Below are positions 26,243-35,290 of a stretch of 64,000 nt of DNA, piece by piece (position 1 is the stretch's first letter; the number at the start of each line of letters is the position of its first letter). The DNA is from Pseudodesulfovibrio sp. 5S69 (GTDB lineage: Bacteria; Desulfobacterota; Desulfovibrionia; Desulfovibrionales; Desulfovibrionaceae). Location: NCBI RefSeq assembly GCF_037094465.1, contig NZ_CP146609.1:3653501-3717500 (forward strand), given 5' to 3'. The position numbers were made by a program, and so were the translations under genes. The notes below the pieces were generated by a model. It saw nothing but the letters and a program-made list of their open reading frames with translations. It did no database searches and was not told the origin of the DNA.

Positions 26243-27385
26243 GTGGACATATTCAAGTTCGCCATACCGGAAGTGATTTTCGGCAGGGGTAGCCTCCAGT
26301 ACGCCAGCATCTGCGCCAAACGGCTGGGCGCCTCCAAGATATTCGTGGTCTCGGACCCCGGCGTGGAGGAGGCCGGATGGGTGGACGCCCTGTTCGACAT
26401 CCTGCGCCAGGAAAACCTCGATTTCGTCTATTTCAACGACGTGGTCGCCAACCCGCGCGATTTCCAGGTCCACAACGGAGCGGAGCTCTACCGTCGGGAA
26501 GAGGCCGACGTGGTCATGGCCCTGGGCGGCGGCAGTCCCATGGATGCGGCCAAGGGCATCGCCCTGATCGTCAGCAACGGCGGCGCCATCGCCGACTACG
26601 AGGGGGCGAACCTGGTGCGCAGCCCCCTGCCGCCCATGGTCTTCATCCCCACCACCATGGGCAGCGAGTCGAACATCTCCCAGTTCACGGTGATCACGGA
26701 CATGGAACGGCGGGTCAAGATGACCGTCATCAGCCGGACCCTGGTGCCGAACATCTCCATCACCGACCCGGTCCTGCTCGAGACCCTGACCCGCGAGCAG
26801 ATCATTCCGCCGCTGTTCGACTCCCTGGCCCACGCCGTGGAGTCCTACGTCTCGCCCATCGCCAACACCTTCACCGAGTCGTTGAGCCTCAAGGGGCTGG
26901 ACCTGCTCATGAAGCACATCCGCCCGGCCCTGGAGCAGCGAGGGCTGGACGACCTCGAACAGTTGGCCATTGCCGGGACCTCGTCCGGCATGGCCTTCAC
27001 CAACGCCAGCGTGGGGCTCGGCCATGCCCTGGCCCACGCCCTGGGCGGCATGCACGACGTGATCCACGGCGTGGCCCACTCCCTGCTCCTGCCCAGCGTC
27101 ATGCGCTACAACCTCCCGGTCTGCGAGGCCAAGATGGCCAAGATGGGCGAGATCATCACCGGCAAGCGGCTGAAGACGGACGAGGCCACGGCCCTGGCGG
27201 GCATCGAGGCCCTGGAGAAGCTGCGCGAGGAGATCGGCATCCCCTGCCGCCTGCGGGAGATCCTGCCGGAGCGGTCCATGCTGCCCCAGGCGAGCCACAA
27301 CGCGGTCAAGGACATCTGCCTGCTGACCAACCCCCGGCCGGCGGACTGGAAGGATATCCTGAACATCTACTACGAGATGTGGTGA
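26243..27385 (+). CDS. Iron-containing alcohol dehydrogenase (group III)
   Basis: A 380-residue NAD(P)-dependent dehydrogenase that would interconvert a primary alcohol and its aldehyde. It has the nucleotide loop GGGSPMDAAKGIAL, the metal Asp/His in LFDSLAHAVESY and the second metal region HALAHALGGMHDVIHGVAHSLLLP. I start it at GTG 26243, which gives the usual length and sits behind AAAGGA and a sigma70 promoter. It pairs logically with the AOR upstream (alcohol to aldehyde to acid). The stop is 1 base before the ATG of the kinase gene. Confidence 0.9.
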   Translation: MDIFKFAIPEVIFGRGSLQYASICAKRLGASKIFVVSDPGVEEAGWVDALFDILRQENLDFVYFNDVVANPRDFQVHNGAELYRREEADVVMALGGGSPMDAAKGIALIVSNGGAIADYEGANLVRSPLPPMVFIPTTMGSESNISQFTVITDMERRVKMTVISRTLVPNISITDPVLLETLTREQIIPPLFDSLAHAVESYVSPIANTFTESLSLKGLDLLMKHIRPALEQRGLDDLEQLAIAGTSSGMAFTNASVGLGHALAHALGGMHDVIHGVAHSLLLPSVMRYNLPVCEAKMAKMGEIITGKRLKTDEATALAGIEALEKLREEIGIPCRLREILPERSMLPQASHNAVKDICLLTNPRPADWKDILNIYYEMW

Positions 27386-27386
27386 C

Positions 27387-28622
27387 ATGACCAGAGAGAA
27401 CGGCAACGGCGACCCCGTCGGCAGCGCGAGCCTCAACGACATCATCGGCATCGAGTCCATCAAGCTCGGGTTCTTCAAAGAGGTCCAGGAGACCATCAAC
27501 GAGCTCAAGGCCTCGAACATCGAGCTCGAACGCAAGCGGCGCGATGTCCAGGACATCCTCAACGGGATTCCCGACGTGGTGGCCGTGGTCTCGCCGGACT
27601 ACCGCGTGCTCTCGGTCAACAGCGCCTTTTCCGAGACCTACGGCGACCGCGACCCCATCGGCCTGCCCTGCTACAGGGTCTTCAAGGGCGGCAAGAGGCC
27701 GTGCTCGCCCTGCCCCCTGGTCATGACCCGCGAGGAAGGCCGCAAGGTCTGCCGCCAGTTGCAGATCATGAACGTGGACGGCGAGAACCGGCAGATCGAG
27801 TGCTCGGCCGCGCTCATGCCGGGCACCGGCGAGACGCCGGGCAAGGTCCTGCTCCTGCACCGCGACGTGACCGTGGAAAAGCAGTACCAGGCCAAGTATT
27901 TCCAGGCCGAGCGCATGGCCACGGTGGGCGTGCTGGCCGAGGGCGTGGCCCACGAGATCAACAACCCGCTGACCTCCATCTCCGGGTTCGCCGAGGCCCT
28001 GTCCGGGCACCTGGGCCGCCTGGGGACCTGCCTCAAGGACGACGAGTCCTGCGGGGACCTGCTCGAAACCTTCGAGGAGTACCTCGACATCGTGCTCCAG
28101 GAGTGCAACCGCTGCTCGGAGATCGTCCAGAACCTGCTCAGCTTCGGCCACCGCGACGTGCGCGCCATGGCCATCGTCAACATCAACAACATCATCCTCA
28201 ACTGTCTGAAGCTGCTCCACCCCCGGCTGTCAGCCCTGCCGTCCGGGATCATCCAGCTCTCCCTGTCCGAAGAGGAGCCCTGCGTCATGGGCCACCCCGG
28301 CGAGTTGATGCAGGTGGCCCTGAACCTGATCCTCAACGCCCTGTACGAGGTCAAGGACATCGGGACCATCGACATTTCCACCCGCGTGGCCGGGAGCATG
28401 GTCCTGCTGCGCGTCTCGGACACGGGCGGGGGCATCGCCCCGGAGAACATCGACAAGCTCTTCGAACCGTTTTTCACTACCAAACCCGCGGGCCAGGGCA
28501 TCGGCATCGGCCTGTCCACCTGCTACAACATCATCATGAAGCACGGCGGCGAGATCACCGCGTCGAGCGAGCCCGGCGAGGGCGCGGTCTTCGAGGTGAT
28601 TCTGCCTCTGCTCGAGGAGTAG
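27387..28622 (+). CDS. Soluble PAS-domain histidine kinase with Cys-rich PAS
   Basis: A 411-residue cytoplasmic kinase without membrane helices: a short coiled coil, a PAS domain (about 50-165), HisKA with His189 in VAHEINNPLTS, and HATPase (NLILNALYEV, DTGGGIAP, GQGIGIGLSTCYNII). The PAS domain contains a compact Cys set (LPCYRVFKGGKRPCSPCP, residues 94-110, plus Cys122) that could bind a metal or Fe-S cluster or act as a thiol switch. It starts right after the dehydrogenase gene and 7 bases before its regulator, so it likely reports cytoplasmic redox or aldehyde state. Confidence 0.9.
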   Translation: MTRENGNGDPVGSASLNDIIGIESIKLGFFKEVQETINELKASNIELERKRRDVQDILNGIPDVVAVVSPDYRVLSVNSAFSETYGDRDPIGLPCYRVFKGGKRPCSPCPLVMTREEGRKVCRQLQIMNVDGENRQIECSAALMPGTGETPGKVLLLHRDVTVEKQYQAKYFQAERMATVGVLAEGVAHEINNPLTSISGFAEALSGHLGRLGTCLKDDESCGDLLETFEEYLDIVLQECNRCSEIVQNLLSFGHRDVRAMAIVNINNIILNCLKLLHPRLSALPSGIIQLSLSEEEPCVMGHPGELMQVALNLILNALYEVKDIGTIDISTRVAGSMVLLRVSDTGGGIAPENIDKLFEPFFTTKPAGQGIGIGLSTCYNIIMKHGGEITASSEPGEGAVFEVILPLLEE

Positions 28623-28629
28623 TGACGCC

Positions 28630-29976
28630 ATGGCGAAGCCCGAAACAAACCGCGTCCTGGTGGTGGACGACGAGCCCTTCATCCGCAAGCTGGCCGAACG
28701 CGAGCTGGCCCGGCCCGGCCGGGAGGTGACCACCGCGGCCACGGCGGCCCAGGCCACGCGCCTGGTCAAGCGCGGCGGCTTCGACGTCATCCTGCTGGAC
28801 GTCCGGCTGCCCGACGGCAACGGCAACCGGCTCCTGGAACACTTCCGGGAGACCCTGCCCGACGTCGAGGTCATCATGATCACCGGCTACTCCGAGGTGG
28901 CCAGCGCAGTGGAGGCCATGAAGGCCGGGGCCTACGACTACGTGACCAAGCCCTTCTCCCTTGACCGCATCAACCTGCTCATCGACCGGGCCTTCCAGCG
29001 CCGCCTGATGCAGCGGGAGCTGCGCAGGCTGCGCATGAACAAGGGCGGGAAGCCCCGGCAGCAGATCATCGGGACCTCGGCCGCCATGCGCCAGATCGGC
29101 TTTTTGATCGACAAGGTCGCGCCCACGGACGCGCCGGTGCTGATCACCGGCGAAAGCGGCGTGGGCAAGAACGTGGTGGTCAACGTCCTGCACGACCGCA
29201 GCTCCAGGGCGGACATGCCGCTCATCGTCAAGAACTGCGGCGCGTTCAACAAGGAACTGTTGCGCAGCGAGCTGTTCGGCTACTGCAAGGGCGCGTTCAC
29301 CGGGGCCGACACCTCCCAGGAGGGCGTCCTGGCCCAGGCCGACAAGGGCACCCTGTTCTTCGACGAGGTGGGCGAGCTGCCGCTCGAAGTCCAGGCCAGC
29401 CTGCTGCGCGTCTTCGAGTCCCAGCGCTACCGGAGGGTGGGCGACCGCGAGGAGCGCGGCGTGGACGTGCGCTTCCTGTTCGCCACCAACCGCGATCTGG
29501 CCAGGGAGGTGGAGGCGGGCCGCTTCCACGAAGCGCTGTTCCACCGCCTGAACGTCTTCAGCATCGATATCCCCCCCCTGCGCGAGCGCAAGGAGGACAT
29601 CCCCCTGCTCGTGGCGCACTTCCTGGAGAACCTCTACCCGGACCGGCCGCCCTACCGTCTGTCCAAGCGGGCCGGGCAGAGCATGATCTCCTACGACTGG
29701 CCGGGCAACGTCCGTGAACTGCGCAACGTCATCGAGCGCGGCATCATCCTGGCCGAGAACGACCTGATCACCACCAAATGCCTGCCCTCGGACATCGCCC
29801 GCTCCCTGGAGGAGTGCGAGAACTACGCCCCGCTGCCCACCCTGGAGCAGCAGGAGAAGCGCTACATCCTGCGGGTCATGGAGCACGTGAACCAGAACCG
29901 CACCCAGGCCGCGCGCATCCTCGGCATCGGGCGCAAAACCCTGTACCGCAAGCTGCTCGTCTTCGAAGAGAACTAG
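28630..29976 (+). CDS. NtrC-family sigma54-dependent response regulator
   Basis: A 448-residue activator. The receiver has acceptor Asp in [12 protein letters not shown] and Lys in YVTKPFSL; the AAA+ domain has Walker A GESGVGKN (last residue Asn where Glu is usual), intact GAFTGA and FFDEVGELP; the C-terminal helix-turn-helix is [19 protein letters not shown]. It is the partner of the PAS kinase just upstream. The target is probably sigma54 promoters of alcohol/aldehyde metabolism, but none is obvious directly before the AOR pair. Confidence 0.92.
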   Translation: MAKPETNRVLVVDDEPFIRKLAERELARPGREVTTAATAAQATRLVKRGGFDVILLDVRLPDGNGNRLLEHFRETLPDVEVIMITGYSEVASAVEAMKAGAYDYVTKPFSLDRINLLIDRAFQRRLMQRELRRLRMNKGGKPRQQIIGTSAAMRQIGFLIDKVAPTDAPVLITGESGVGKNVVVNVLHDRSSRADMPLIVKNCGAFNKELLRSELFGYCKGAFTGADTSQEGVLAQADKGTLFFDEVGELPLEVQASLLRVFESQRYRRVGDREERGVDVRFLFATNRDLAREVEAGRFHEALFHRLNVFSIDIPPLRERKEDIPLLVAHFLENLYPDRPPYRLSKRAGQSMISYDWPGNVRELRNVIERGIILAENDLITTKCLPSDIARSLEECENYAPLPTLEQQEKRYILRVMEHVNQNRTQAARILGIGRKTLYRKLLVFEEN

Positions 29977-29980
29977 GCTG

Positions 29981-30006
29981 CGGCCGGGGTCAGTATTCCC
30001 CGGCCG
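29981..30006. terminator. Bidirectional terminator between convergent operons
   Basis: CGGCCGGGG (29981-29989) and CCCCGGCCG (29998-30006) form a perfect 9-bp stem with an 8-base loop. It covers the stop codon of the minus-strand HdrD-like gene and lies 4 bases after the regulator's stop. Confidence 0.65.
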
Positions 30007-31306
30007 ACAGGTCCACGCCGAAGGCCTTCCACTGGGCGTCGGCCAGGGCGGCGGCCTTGTCGACCAACTCCGCCTCCCACGGTTCCAGGACCAGAGTCTC
30101 GGCCACCAACTGCCAGATGTACTTCACCTCGTATTTGTAGTCCGTGTAGTACTTGGGCAGCCGCTTCATGATCTGGTCGCGGCAGTTGGAGCAGCCGACC
30201 ACCACCACGTCGGCCCCGGTGCGTTTGATCTGATCGAACTTGCGCCGCCCGTGCCAGGCGGACTGGTCGTCGAACGGGGCGGGCCACATGCCGCCGCCCG
30301 CGCCGCAGCAGTAGTTCAACCCCCGGTTCGGGGTCATGTCCGCGAAGTCGTCCACGCACTGCCGGATGATCCAGCGCGGCTCGTCGTAGTACCCCTTGCC
30401 GAAATGGCGCTCAAGCTCGCGGCCGTGCTTACAGGAGTCGTGCCAGGTGAAACGCCTGCCCGCGTTGACCGACTTGTCGAGACGGATGCGCCCGTCACGG
30501 ATGATCCCGACCAGGTACTCGTAGAGGTAGGTAAAGCCGACCTCGTTGTTCGGGTCCTCGAGCACGCAGGTGTCCATGCCCTTGCGGCAGCCGTAGGACC
30601 CGCCGCCGCAATCGGGCATGATCATGCGCTCGATATTGAACTTGTGCATGTAGTCGATCTTGCGCTTGGCCAGGAACTTGTTGGCCGCGTAGTTGCCGGT
30701 GAACAGGGCCCAGTCCACGGCTTCCCAGCCCTCGGACGGCACGGTCCAGTCCTCGCGGGCCGCGTAGAAGACCTTCCACCACCAGAACTGGTCCTCGAAG
30801 TCGCCGTAGACCTCCTTGGAGTTGGGGAAGAAGAGGATCTTCGCGTCCTGTTTGTCCACCGGGACGTAGAAGCCGGGGCACTCCTCGGCCAAGTCGTTGC
30901 CCAGGTCGAGCATGCCCTCCAGGTACTCCTCGCGGGCGATGGCCAGGTTGTTGCCCGTGTCCACGTTGTTCTGCATGCCCTTGTGCAGGGAGCCGGGGAC
31001 CTTGTCCCGGTCGCGCAGGGACTTCATGTGGGCCATGACCGCCGGGATGTCGACGTCCATGGGGCAGGAATAGGCGCACCGCCCGCAGCCGGTACACAGC
31101 CACGGAAAGTCGGAATCGACCACCTCGTCGACCATGCCGTAGGCGAGCATGCGCATGACCTTGCGGATGTCCCACTCCTCCATGCCCGGCGTGGCGGTCA
31201 CCGGGCACCCGTTGGAGCAGGTCCCGCAGGCCACGCAGGCGCTGAAATCGAATTTATTCAAGAATTCCGCGACTTCCACATTCAAGGGCTTGGGCATGAC
31301 GGTCAT
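29990..31306 (-). CDS. HdrD/GlpC-like Fe-S oxidoreductase (cysteine form)
   Basis: A 438-residue soluble protein with two [4Fe-4S] motifs at the N-terminus (CVACGTCSNGCP and CTGCGRCAYSCPMD) and CCG-type cysteine-rich domains behind them. The second CCG domain is complete (WHDSCKHG, then NYCCGAGGGMW, then VVGCSNCRDQ), so it probably holds a non-cubane [4Fe-4S] site as in HdrB/HdrD. The first CCG region has MPDCGGGSYGC. I start it at ATG 31306 (MTVMPKP) because a GGGGAGCGAG site precedes it. It is the last gene of the nine-gene Hdr operon and a paralogue of the selenoprotein just upstream. Confidence 0.9.
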   Translation of the reverse strand: MTVMPKPLNVEVAEFLNKFDFSACVACGTCSNGCPVTATPGMEEWDIRKVMRMLAYGMVDEVVDSDFPWLCTGCGRCAYSCPMDVDIPAVMAHMKSLRDRDKVPGSLHKGMQNNVDTGNNLAIAREEYLEGMLDLGNDLAEECPGFYVPVDKQDAKILFFPNSKEVYGDFEDQFWWWKVFYAAREDWTVPSEGWEAVDWALFTGNYAANKFLAKRKIDYMHKFNIERMIMPDCGGGSYGCRKGMDTCVLEDPNNEVGFTYLYEYLVGIIRDGRIRLDKSVNAGRRFTWHDSCKHGRELERHFGKGYYDEPRWIIRQCVDDFADMTPNRGLNYCCGAGGGMWPAPFDDQSAWHGRRKFDQIKRTGADVVVVGCSNCRDQIMKRLPKYYTDYKYEVKYIWQLVAETLVLEPWEAELVDKAAALADAQWKAFGVDLSAGEY

Positions 31307-31439
31307 GACTCGCTCCCCGGCGCCTGGCGGCGCCCGTCGGTCCTCCGGGAGCGCCATCCGCTCCCGGAGAAGGGTTCCCTACGCGCGGGGCGACGCCGGG
31401 CTCCACAGGAGCCCGGGCCGGACCGCCGCCTCGGAACGG

Positions 31440-32738
31440 TCACAGCCCCACGTTTTTGAGATCTTCGCCCAGGTATTCCCGCTCGTTTTCCCCCAGGATG
31501 CCGAGGGAGAGGCAGATGAGCGTCCACAGGTGGACCACGGGGAACCCGGCTTCATAGTGTTCGCTCAGATCGTGGATCTGAGAATGGCAGTTGTGGCACG
31601 GGGCGATGCAGTAGTCGGCCTTGGTCCTGAGGATCTGGTTCAGCTTGATCTTCCCGTACTCGCGCCGCTCCTCGGCGAACCCGGATTGCAGGAATCCGCC
31701 CCCGCCGCCGCAACAATAGTTGTTCGACCTGTTCGGCCACATGTCGATGAAGTTCTCCTCGCCGACCACGGCCCTGACCACGAAGCGCAGGTCCTCGGCC
31801 ACGGGGTCGTGCAGGGACTTGCGGACCAGTTGGCACGGGTCCTGGACCGTGAAGGTCACGCCCAGGTCCCTGTTCCAGTCCGCGTTGACCGGCAGTTTCC
31901 CCTCGCGAATCCACCTGGCGTACAGGCGGATGATGGACTCCATCTCGAAGCTGTGCTCGACGTTGAACTTTTGCAGTCCGGCCCGGACCGCGTAGAACTC
32001 GTGTCCTCATTCGGTGTTGAGCCAGACCTTGCACCCCAGGTCCTCCACGGCTTGCGCCTTGTTGCGGACCACCTTTTCCCAGGACTCGTCGTCGGCCAGG
32101 AACATGCAGTAGTTCTCGGCGGCCCAGCCCCTGGTGGAGTACGTCCAGTCCGCGCCCACCAGGTTGAGGATCTTCCACAGCGGGACCATCTCGTCCGGCT
32201 CGGTGACCGGCTCGCGCGAGTTCTGGTTCAGGAAGTAGTGCGCGCCCTTGCGATCGATGGAGACCTCGAGGTTCTCCATGCCCGGCTGGGTCTCGCGGAC
32301 CTCTTCGAGCACGTCCTCGACCACGAACTTGAAGTCCTCGCTGGACGCGCCCATGGCGCTGTTGCCGTCGGTCGCCAGGGCCTGCTCGCAGGACCCCCGG
32401 ATGCCCTTGGGCCGCTCGTCCCTGGGCCAGGACTGGCGGCAGTAGTAGACCAACTGCGGGATGTCCACCTCCATGGGGCAGGCATGGACGCATCGCCTGC
32501 ACATGGTGCACAGCCAGACCCACGGCGTGGACCGGATCTCCTCCTCCTGGCCGTAGAGGGCCAGGCGCAGGAACCTGCGCGGGTCCATGCCGTGCATGCC
32601 CGTGGCCGGGCAGCCCGAGGAACACGCCCCGCAGGCCAGGCACATGTTCAGGTTGCCGCCCTCGGGCAGCAATTCCTTGACCTTGTCCACCAACTCCGAC
32701 TGCTTCGGCTCGATCAGCCGTTGTGCCGCTTCGCCCAT
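31440..32738 (-). CDS. HdrD/GlpC-like Fe-S oxidoreductase, selenoprotein (in-frame TGA = Sec244)
   Basis: The frame runs from ATG 32738 (AAGGAG site) to TGA 31440, interrupted only by a TGA at 32007-32009. Read through, it gives 432 residues: [4Fe-4S] motifs CLACGACSSGCP and CTMCRRCVHACPMEVD, then NTE-Sec-GHEFYAVRAG, then a full CCG domain (VQDPCQLVRKS, NYCCGGGGGF, APCHNCHSQ). Homology continues smoothly across the TGA, and the paralogue next door has Cys in the matching region (MPDCGG). A fitting bacterial SECIS stem follows the TGA. Sec-containing Fe-S oxidoreductases of this group are known from deltaproteobacteria. A recent nonsense mutation is the weaker alternative. Confidence 0.85.
31974..32009 (-). 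other. Sec codon and bacterial SECIS-type hairpin
   Basis: After the TGA (32007-32009), bases 17-33 downstream form a stem: CGGTCCG pairs with CGGACTG (7 bp with one G-U) around the loop GGC (31974-31990). Bacterial SECIS elements need a small hairpin about 16-37 bases after the UGA with a G at the start of the apical loop, which this meets. It lies inside the coding sequence as expected. Confidence 0.78.
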
Positions 32739-32830
32739 GGTTCACTCCTTTCGCATCGCTGGGCGCGTGGACGCGCCCGCGTTCCGGGGACGGCCGTCCG
32801 CCCCCGGAACCGGTTTCGTTCAATGCCGGG

Positions 32831-33736
32831 TCAGGCCAGGGCCTCGGCCTCGACCACCTGCCCACTCTGGTCGTACATCAGGCCGCAGCGCAGGTCGAAG
32901 TGCCGGTTGACGCTCATGGTCGGACACGGCGCGTTCAGGGCCACCTGGGTCACGGTGGAGCCCAGGAAGGCCTTTTCCGGGTCGCGCTCCTTGGAGTGGT
33001 GGGCCATGATCAGCAGGTCCGCGCCGCCCTGGCGGGCCGTGCGCAGGATCTCCATGGCCGGTTCGCCCATCTCGGCCCGGAAGGAGCACTCGGGAATGCC
33101 GTCCAGCCGCTTGCCGTACACGCCCTCCAGCCGGGACAGGCACTCGCCGGGGCCCGTGCCGCCGGGATCGCCGACGTGCATGACCACCAGGTTGGCCTTG
33201 TACTGGCGGGCCATCTGGCCGCCGTAGGACACGGCGCATTCGGCCTGGTCCGAGAAGTCCGTGGCCACCACGATGTTGGTGAACAGCGGCTCCTTGCACT
33301 CCACGTCCTTGTGCACGATCATGACCGGGCAGCGGGCGCGCTGGCTGACGCGCTCCAGCGTGCTGCCCGCCATGCCCCACATCTTGGAGCGTCGCTCCTC
33401 GTATTCCTGGGTGTGCGGGCCCATGACGATCAGGTCCGTGTTCTTGGACCGGGCCAGGCGCAGCAGCTCGTTGTGCGGGATGCCCGGCACGACCACGATC
33501 TGCGCGCTCGGCAGGTTGCCCAGGTACTCGTCATACATTTCGCGGATCTTGTCGCCGAGCTGGTCGGTCTCGCCCGAAGGCGCGAGGTGCTCGATGGAGC
33601 CCCAGCCCTGTTCCATGCCGGCCACGTGGACCAGGTAGAGCTTGGACTCGAACTTGGCGGCGAACTCGGCCGCCGCCCTGACAGCACAGGCATCGATGCC
33701 GGTGGGCGTGACGCCCACGATAATGTCCTTAAACAT
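32831..33736 (-). CDS. Two-domain universal stress protein inside the Hdr operon
   Basis: A 301-residue protein with two Usp domains (MFKDIIVGVTPTGIDACAVRAAAEFA and, from about residue 157, LFTNIVVATDFSDQAECAVSYGGQMA). Each half has a plausible nucleotide-loop region (LIVMGPHTQEYEERRSKMWGMAGSTLERV in the first, LLIMAHHSKERDPEKAFLGSTVTQVAL in the second). It is placed between hdrB and the selenoprotein gene, 24 bases after hdrB, so it should be made together with the electron-transfer complex. It may sense adenylate charge or aid complex stability. Confidence 0.88.
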   Translation of the reverse strand: MFKDIIVGVTPTGIDACAVRAAAEFAAKFESKLYLVHVAGMEQGWGSIEHLAPSGETDQLGDKIREMYDEYLGNLPSAQIVVVPGIPHNELLRLARSKNTDLIVMGPHTQEYEERRSKMWGMAGSTLERVSQRARCPVMIVHKDVECKEPLFTNIVVATDFSDQAECAVSYGGQMARQYKANLVVMHVGDPGGTGPGECLSRLEGVYGKRLDGIPECSFRAEMGEPAMEILRTARQGGADLLIMAHHSKERDPEKAFLGSTVTQVALNAPCPTMSVNRHFDLRCGLMYDQSGQVVEAEALA

Positions 33737-33760
33737 GACTACCTCCCTTTCCTTTCCGGT

Positions 33761-34690
33761 TTATCCGTTCAAACCCGCAGGTTCCTCGTCTTCGGCGGGC
33801 GCGGGCCCGGCCCACGCCCTGGCTGCAATCCCCCGCCTGACCGCCGGGGTCATGGTCAGGTTGGCGGCCAGTTGCACGTCCTGCTCGGACAACCCCATGG
33901 CCAGCCCCATGAGCTGGGTCAGGTAGAGCACGGGCACGCCCCGGCCGCCCGCCTTGCGCGCCTTGGCCTGGTACGCCTCCAGGTTCATCTGGCAGAGCGG
34001 ACAGACCGTGACGATGGCGTCGGCCCCGGCCGCATCGCTCAAGATGTCGGCCACGGAGCGGATGGCCACCTCGGGGTGGCCCATCATCAGCGAGGCCCCG
34101 CAGCAGCGGTTGGCCATGTCCCAATGATGCACCTCGCCGCCCATGGCCTCGATGAACGGCTCCATGGAGACCGGCCTGCCCGGCTCGTCGAAGACCGGAT
34201 AGGGCCGCAGGATCTGGCAGCCGTAGTACGGCGCGATCTTCATGCCCCGGAGTCCGTCGGTGATCGTCTGCTCCACGATCTTGGCGCCCACCTCGTTCTT
34301 GAGCACGTCGAGCAGGTGGCGAACCCGGACCTCGCCCCGGTAATGCAGCCCGGACGCGGCCAGAACCTCGTTGACCCGCCCGTGCAGGCGGCGGTCACCG
34401 ATCACCTCGCGGTTGACCTTGAGCAGGTTGAGGTAGCAGGCCGAGCACGGCGCGAGCACCTCGGTGATGCCCTCGTCCGCCATCTCCTGCTCCACGATGG
34501 CCAGGTTGCGCGCCGGCAGGGCGTAATTCATGAGCTTGCTGACCGGTTCGGCCGCGCTGGCCCCGCAGCAGGTCCAGTCCGGGATCTCGACCAGCTCGCA
34601 GCCGAGCCGCTCCATGACCAGCCGGGTGGACACGTCGAATTCGCGCGCGCTCTCGGTCAGCGAACATCCTGGATAGTATGCGTATTTCAT
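33761..34690 (-). CDS. hdrB: Heterodisulfide reductase subunit B (HdrB)
   Basis: A 309-residue catalytic-type subunit with two full CCG domains: YYPGCSLTES, WTCCGASAAE, APCSACYLN, then YYGCQILRP, NRCCGASLMM, TVCPLCQMN. These bind two non-cubane [4Fe-4S] clusters that reduce a disulfide in methanogens. In sulfate reducers the natural partner is thought to be a protein disulfide such as DsrC, but this is not shown here. The start overlaps the stop of hdrC by 4 bases. The C-terminal tail is longer and acidic. Confidence 0.94.
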   Translation of the reverse strand: MKYAYYPGCSLTESAREFDVSTRLVMERLGCELVEIPDWTCCGASAAEPVSKLMNYALPARNLAIVEQEMADEGITEVLAPCSACYLNLLKVNREVIGDRRLHGRVNEVLAASGLHYRGEVRVRHLLDVLKNEVGAKIVEQTITDGLRGMKIAPYYGCQILRPYPVFDEPGRPVSMEPFIEAMGGEVHHWDMANRCCGASLMMGHPEVAIRSVADILSDAAGADAIVTVCPLCQMNLEAYQAKARKAGGRGVPVLYLTQLMGLAMGLSEQDVQLAANLTMTPAVRRGIAARAWAGPAPAEDEEPAGLNG

Positions 34691-35256
34691 GACAAACCCT
34701 CCATCTCACGGGCCTTGGCGAACAGAGGCCGGAGCACGCCGCCCCGCCCCCGGCCCGGCATGTGCACCTTGCCCTTGCCGAGCATGCGCAGGCCGAGCGG
34801 GACATAGGAGAGCGGCAGCATGGGGTCGCGGGCCTTGAGGAAGTACCGCTGCATCATGCTCGTCTCCTGGACCCGGCCGTGGACCTCCACGTCGTCCATG
34901 AAGGCGGCGTAGAAGGCCAGGTTCCTGCGCGCGCCGCGGCTGCCCTCGATCCCGGCCAGCCGCTTCAGGGCGGCCATGGCCGAGGTCAGCTTCAGGCCGC
35001 GCGGGCAGCGCAGCGTGCACATGTAGCAGGCCGAGCACATCCAGAACGTCTTGCTCGCCAGTATCTCGTCGAGCATGCCGAACTGGATCATCCGCCACAT
35101 GGCCCTGGGGGTTATGTCCATGGCGTGCCAGTTGGGACAGGACGCCGTGCAGGTGCCGCACTGCATGCACGCCCCCACGGTCTCCCGCAGTTCCTTGAGC
35201 ACCATCTGGTCGGCCTCCGGGGCCGGGCTCCACGTTTCCCTGACTGCTCCGTTCAT
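34687..35256 (-). CDS. hdrC: Heterodisulfide reductase subunit C (HdrC)
   Basis: A 189-residue electron-transfer subunit with two [4Fe-4S] motifs (CMQCGTCTASCPNW and CSACYMCTLRCPRG) that carry electrons from HdrA to HdrB. The length and helical C-terminal part agree with HdrC. Translationally coupled to hdrB (4-base overlap) and 34 bases after the tandem HdrA gene. Confidence 0.94.
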   Translation of the reverse strand: MNGAVRETWSPAPEADQMVLKELRETVGACMQCGTCTASCPNWHAMDITPRAMWRMIQFGMLDEILASKTFWMCSACYMCTLRCPRGLKLTSAMAALKRLAGIEGSRGARRNLAFYAAFMDDVEVHGRVQETSMMQRYFLKARDPMLPLSYVPLGLRMLGKGKVHMPGRGRGGVLRPLFAKAREMEGLS

Positions 35257-35290
35257 GATCCGTCACTCCTTGGCAATGTGTTGCCCGGCC

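Noticed and set aside
31440..32738. Two separate genes, or a pseudogene broken by a nonsense mutation
   Set aside because: Both halves are in the same frame, homology continues over the TGA, no second ribosome site precedes the downstream ATG, and a SECIS-type hairpin follows at the right distance.
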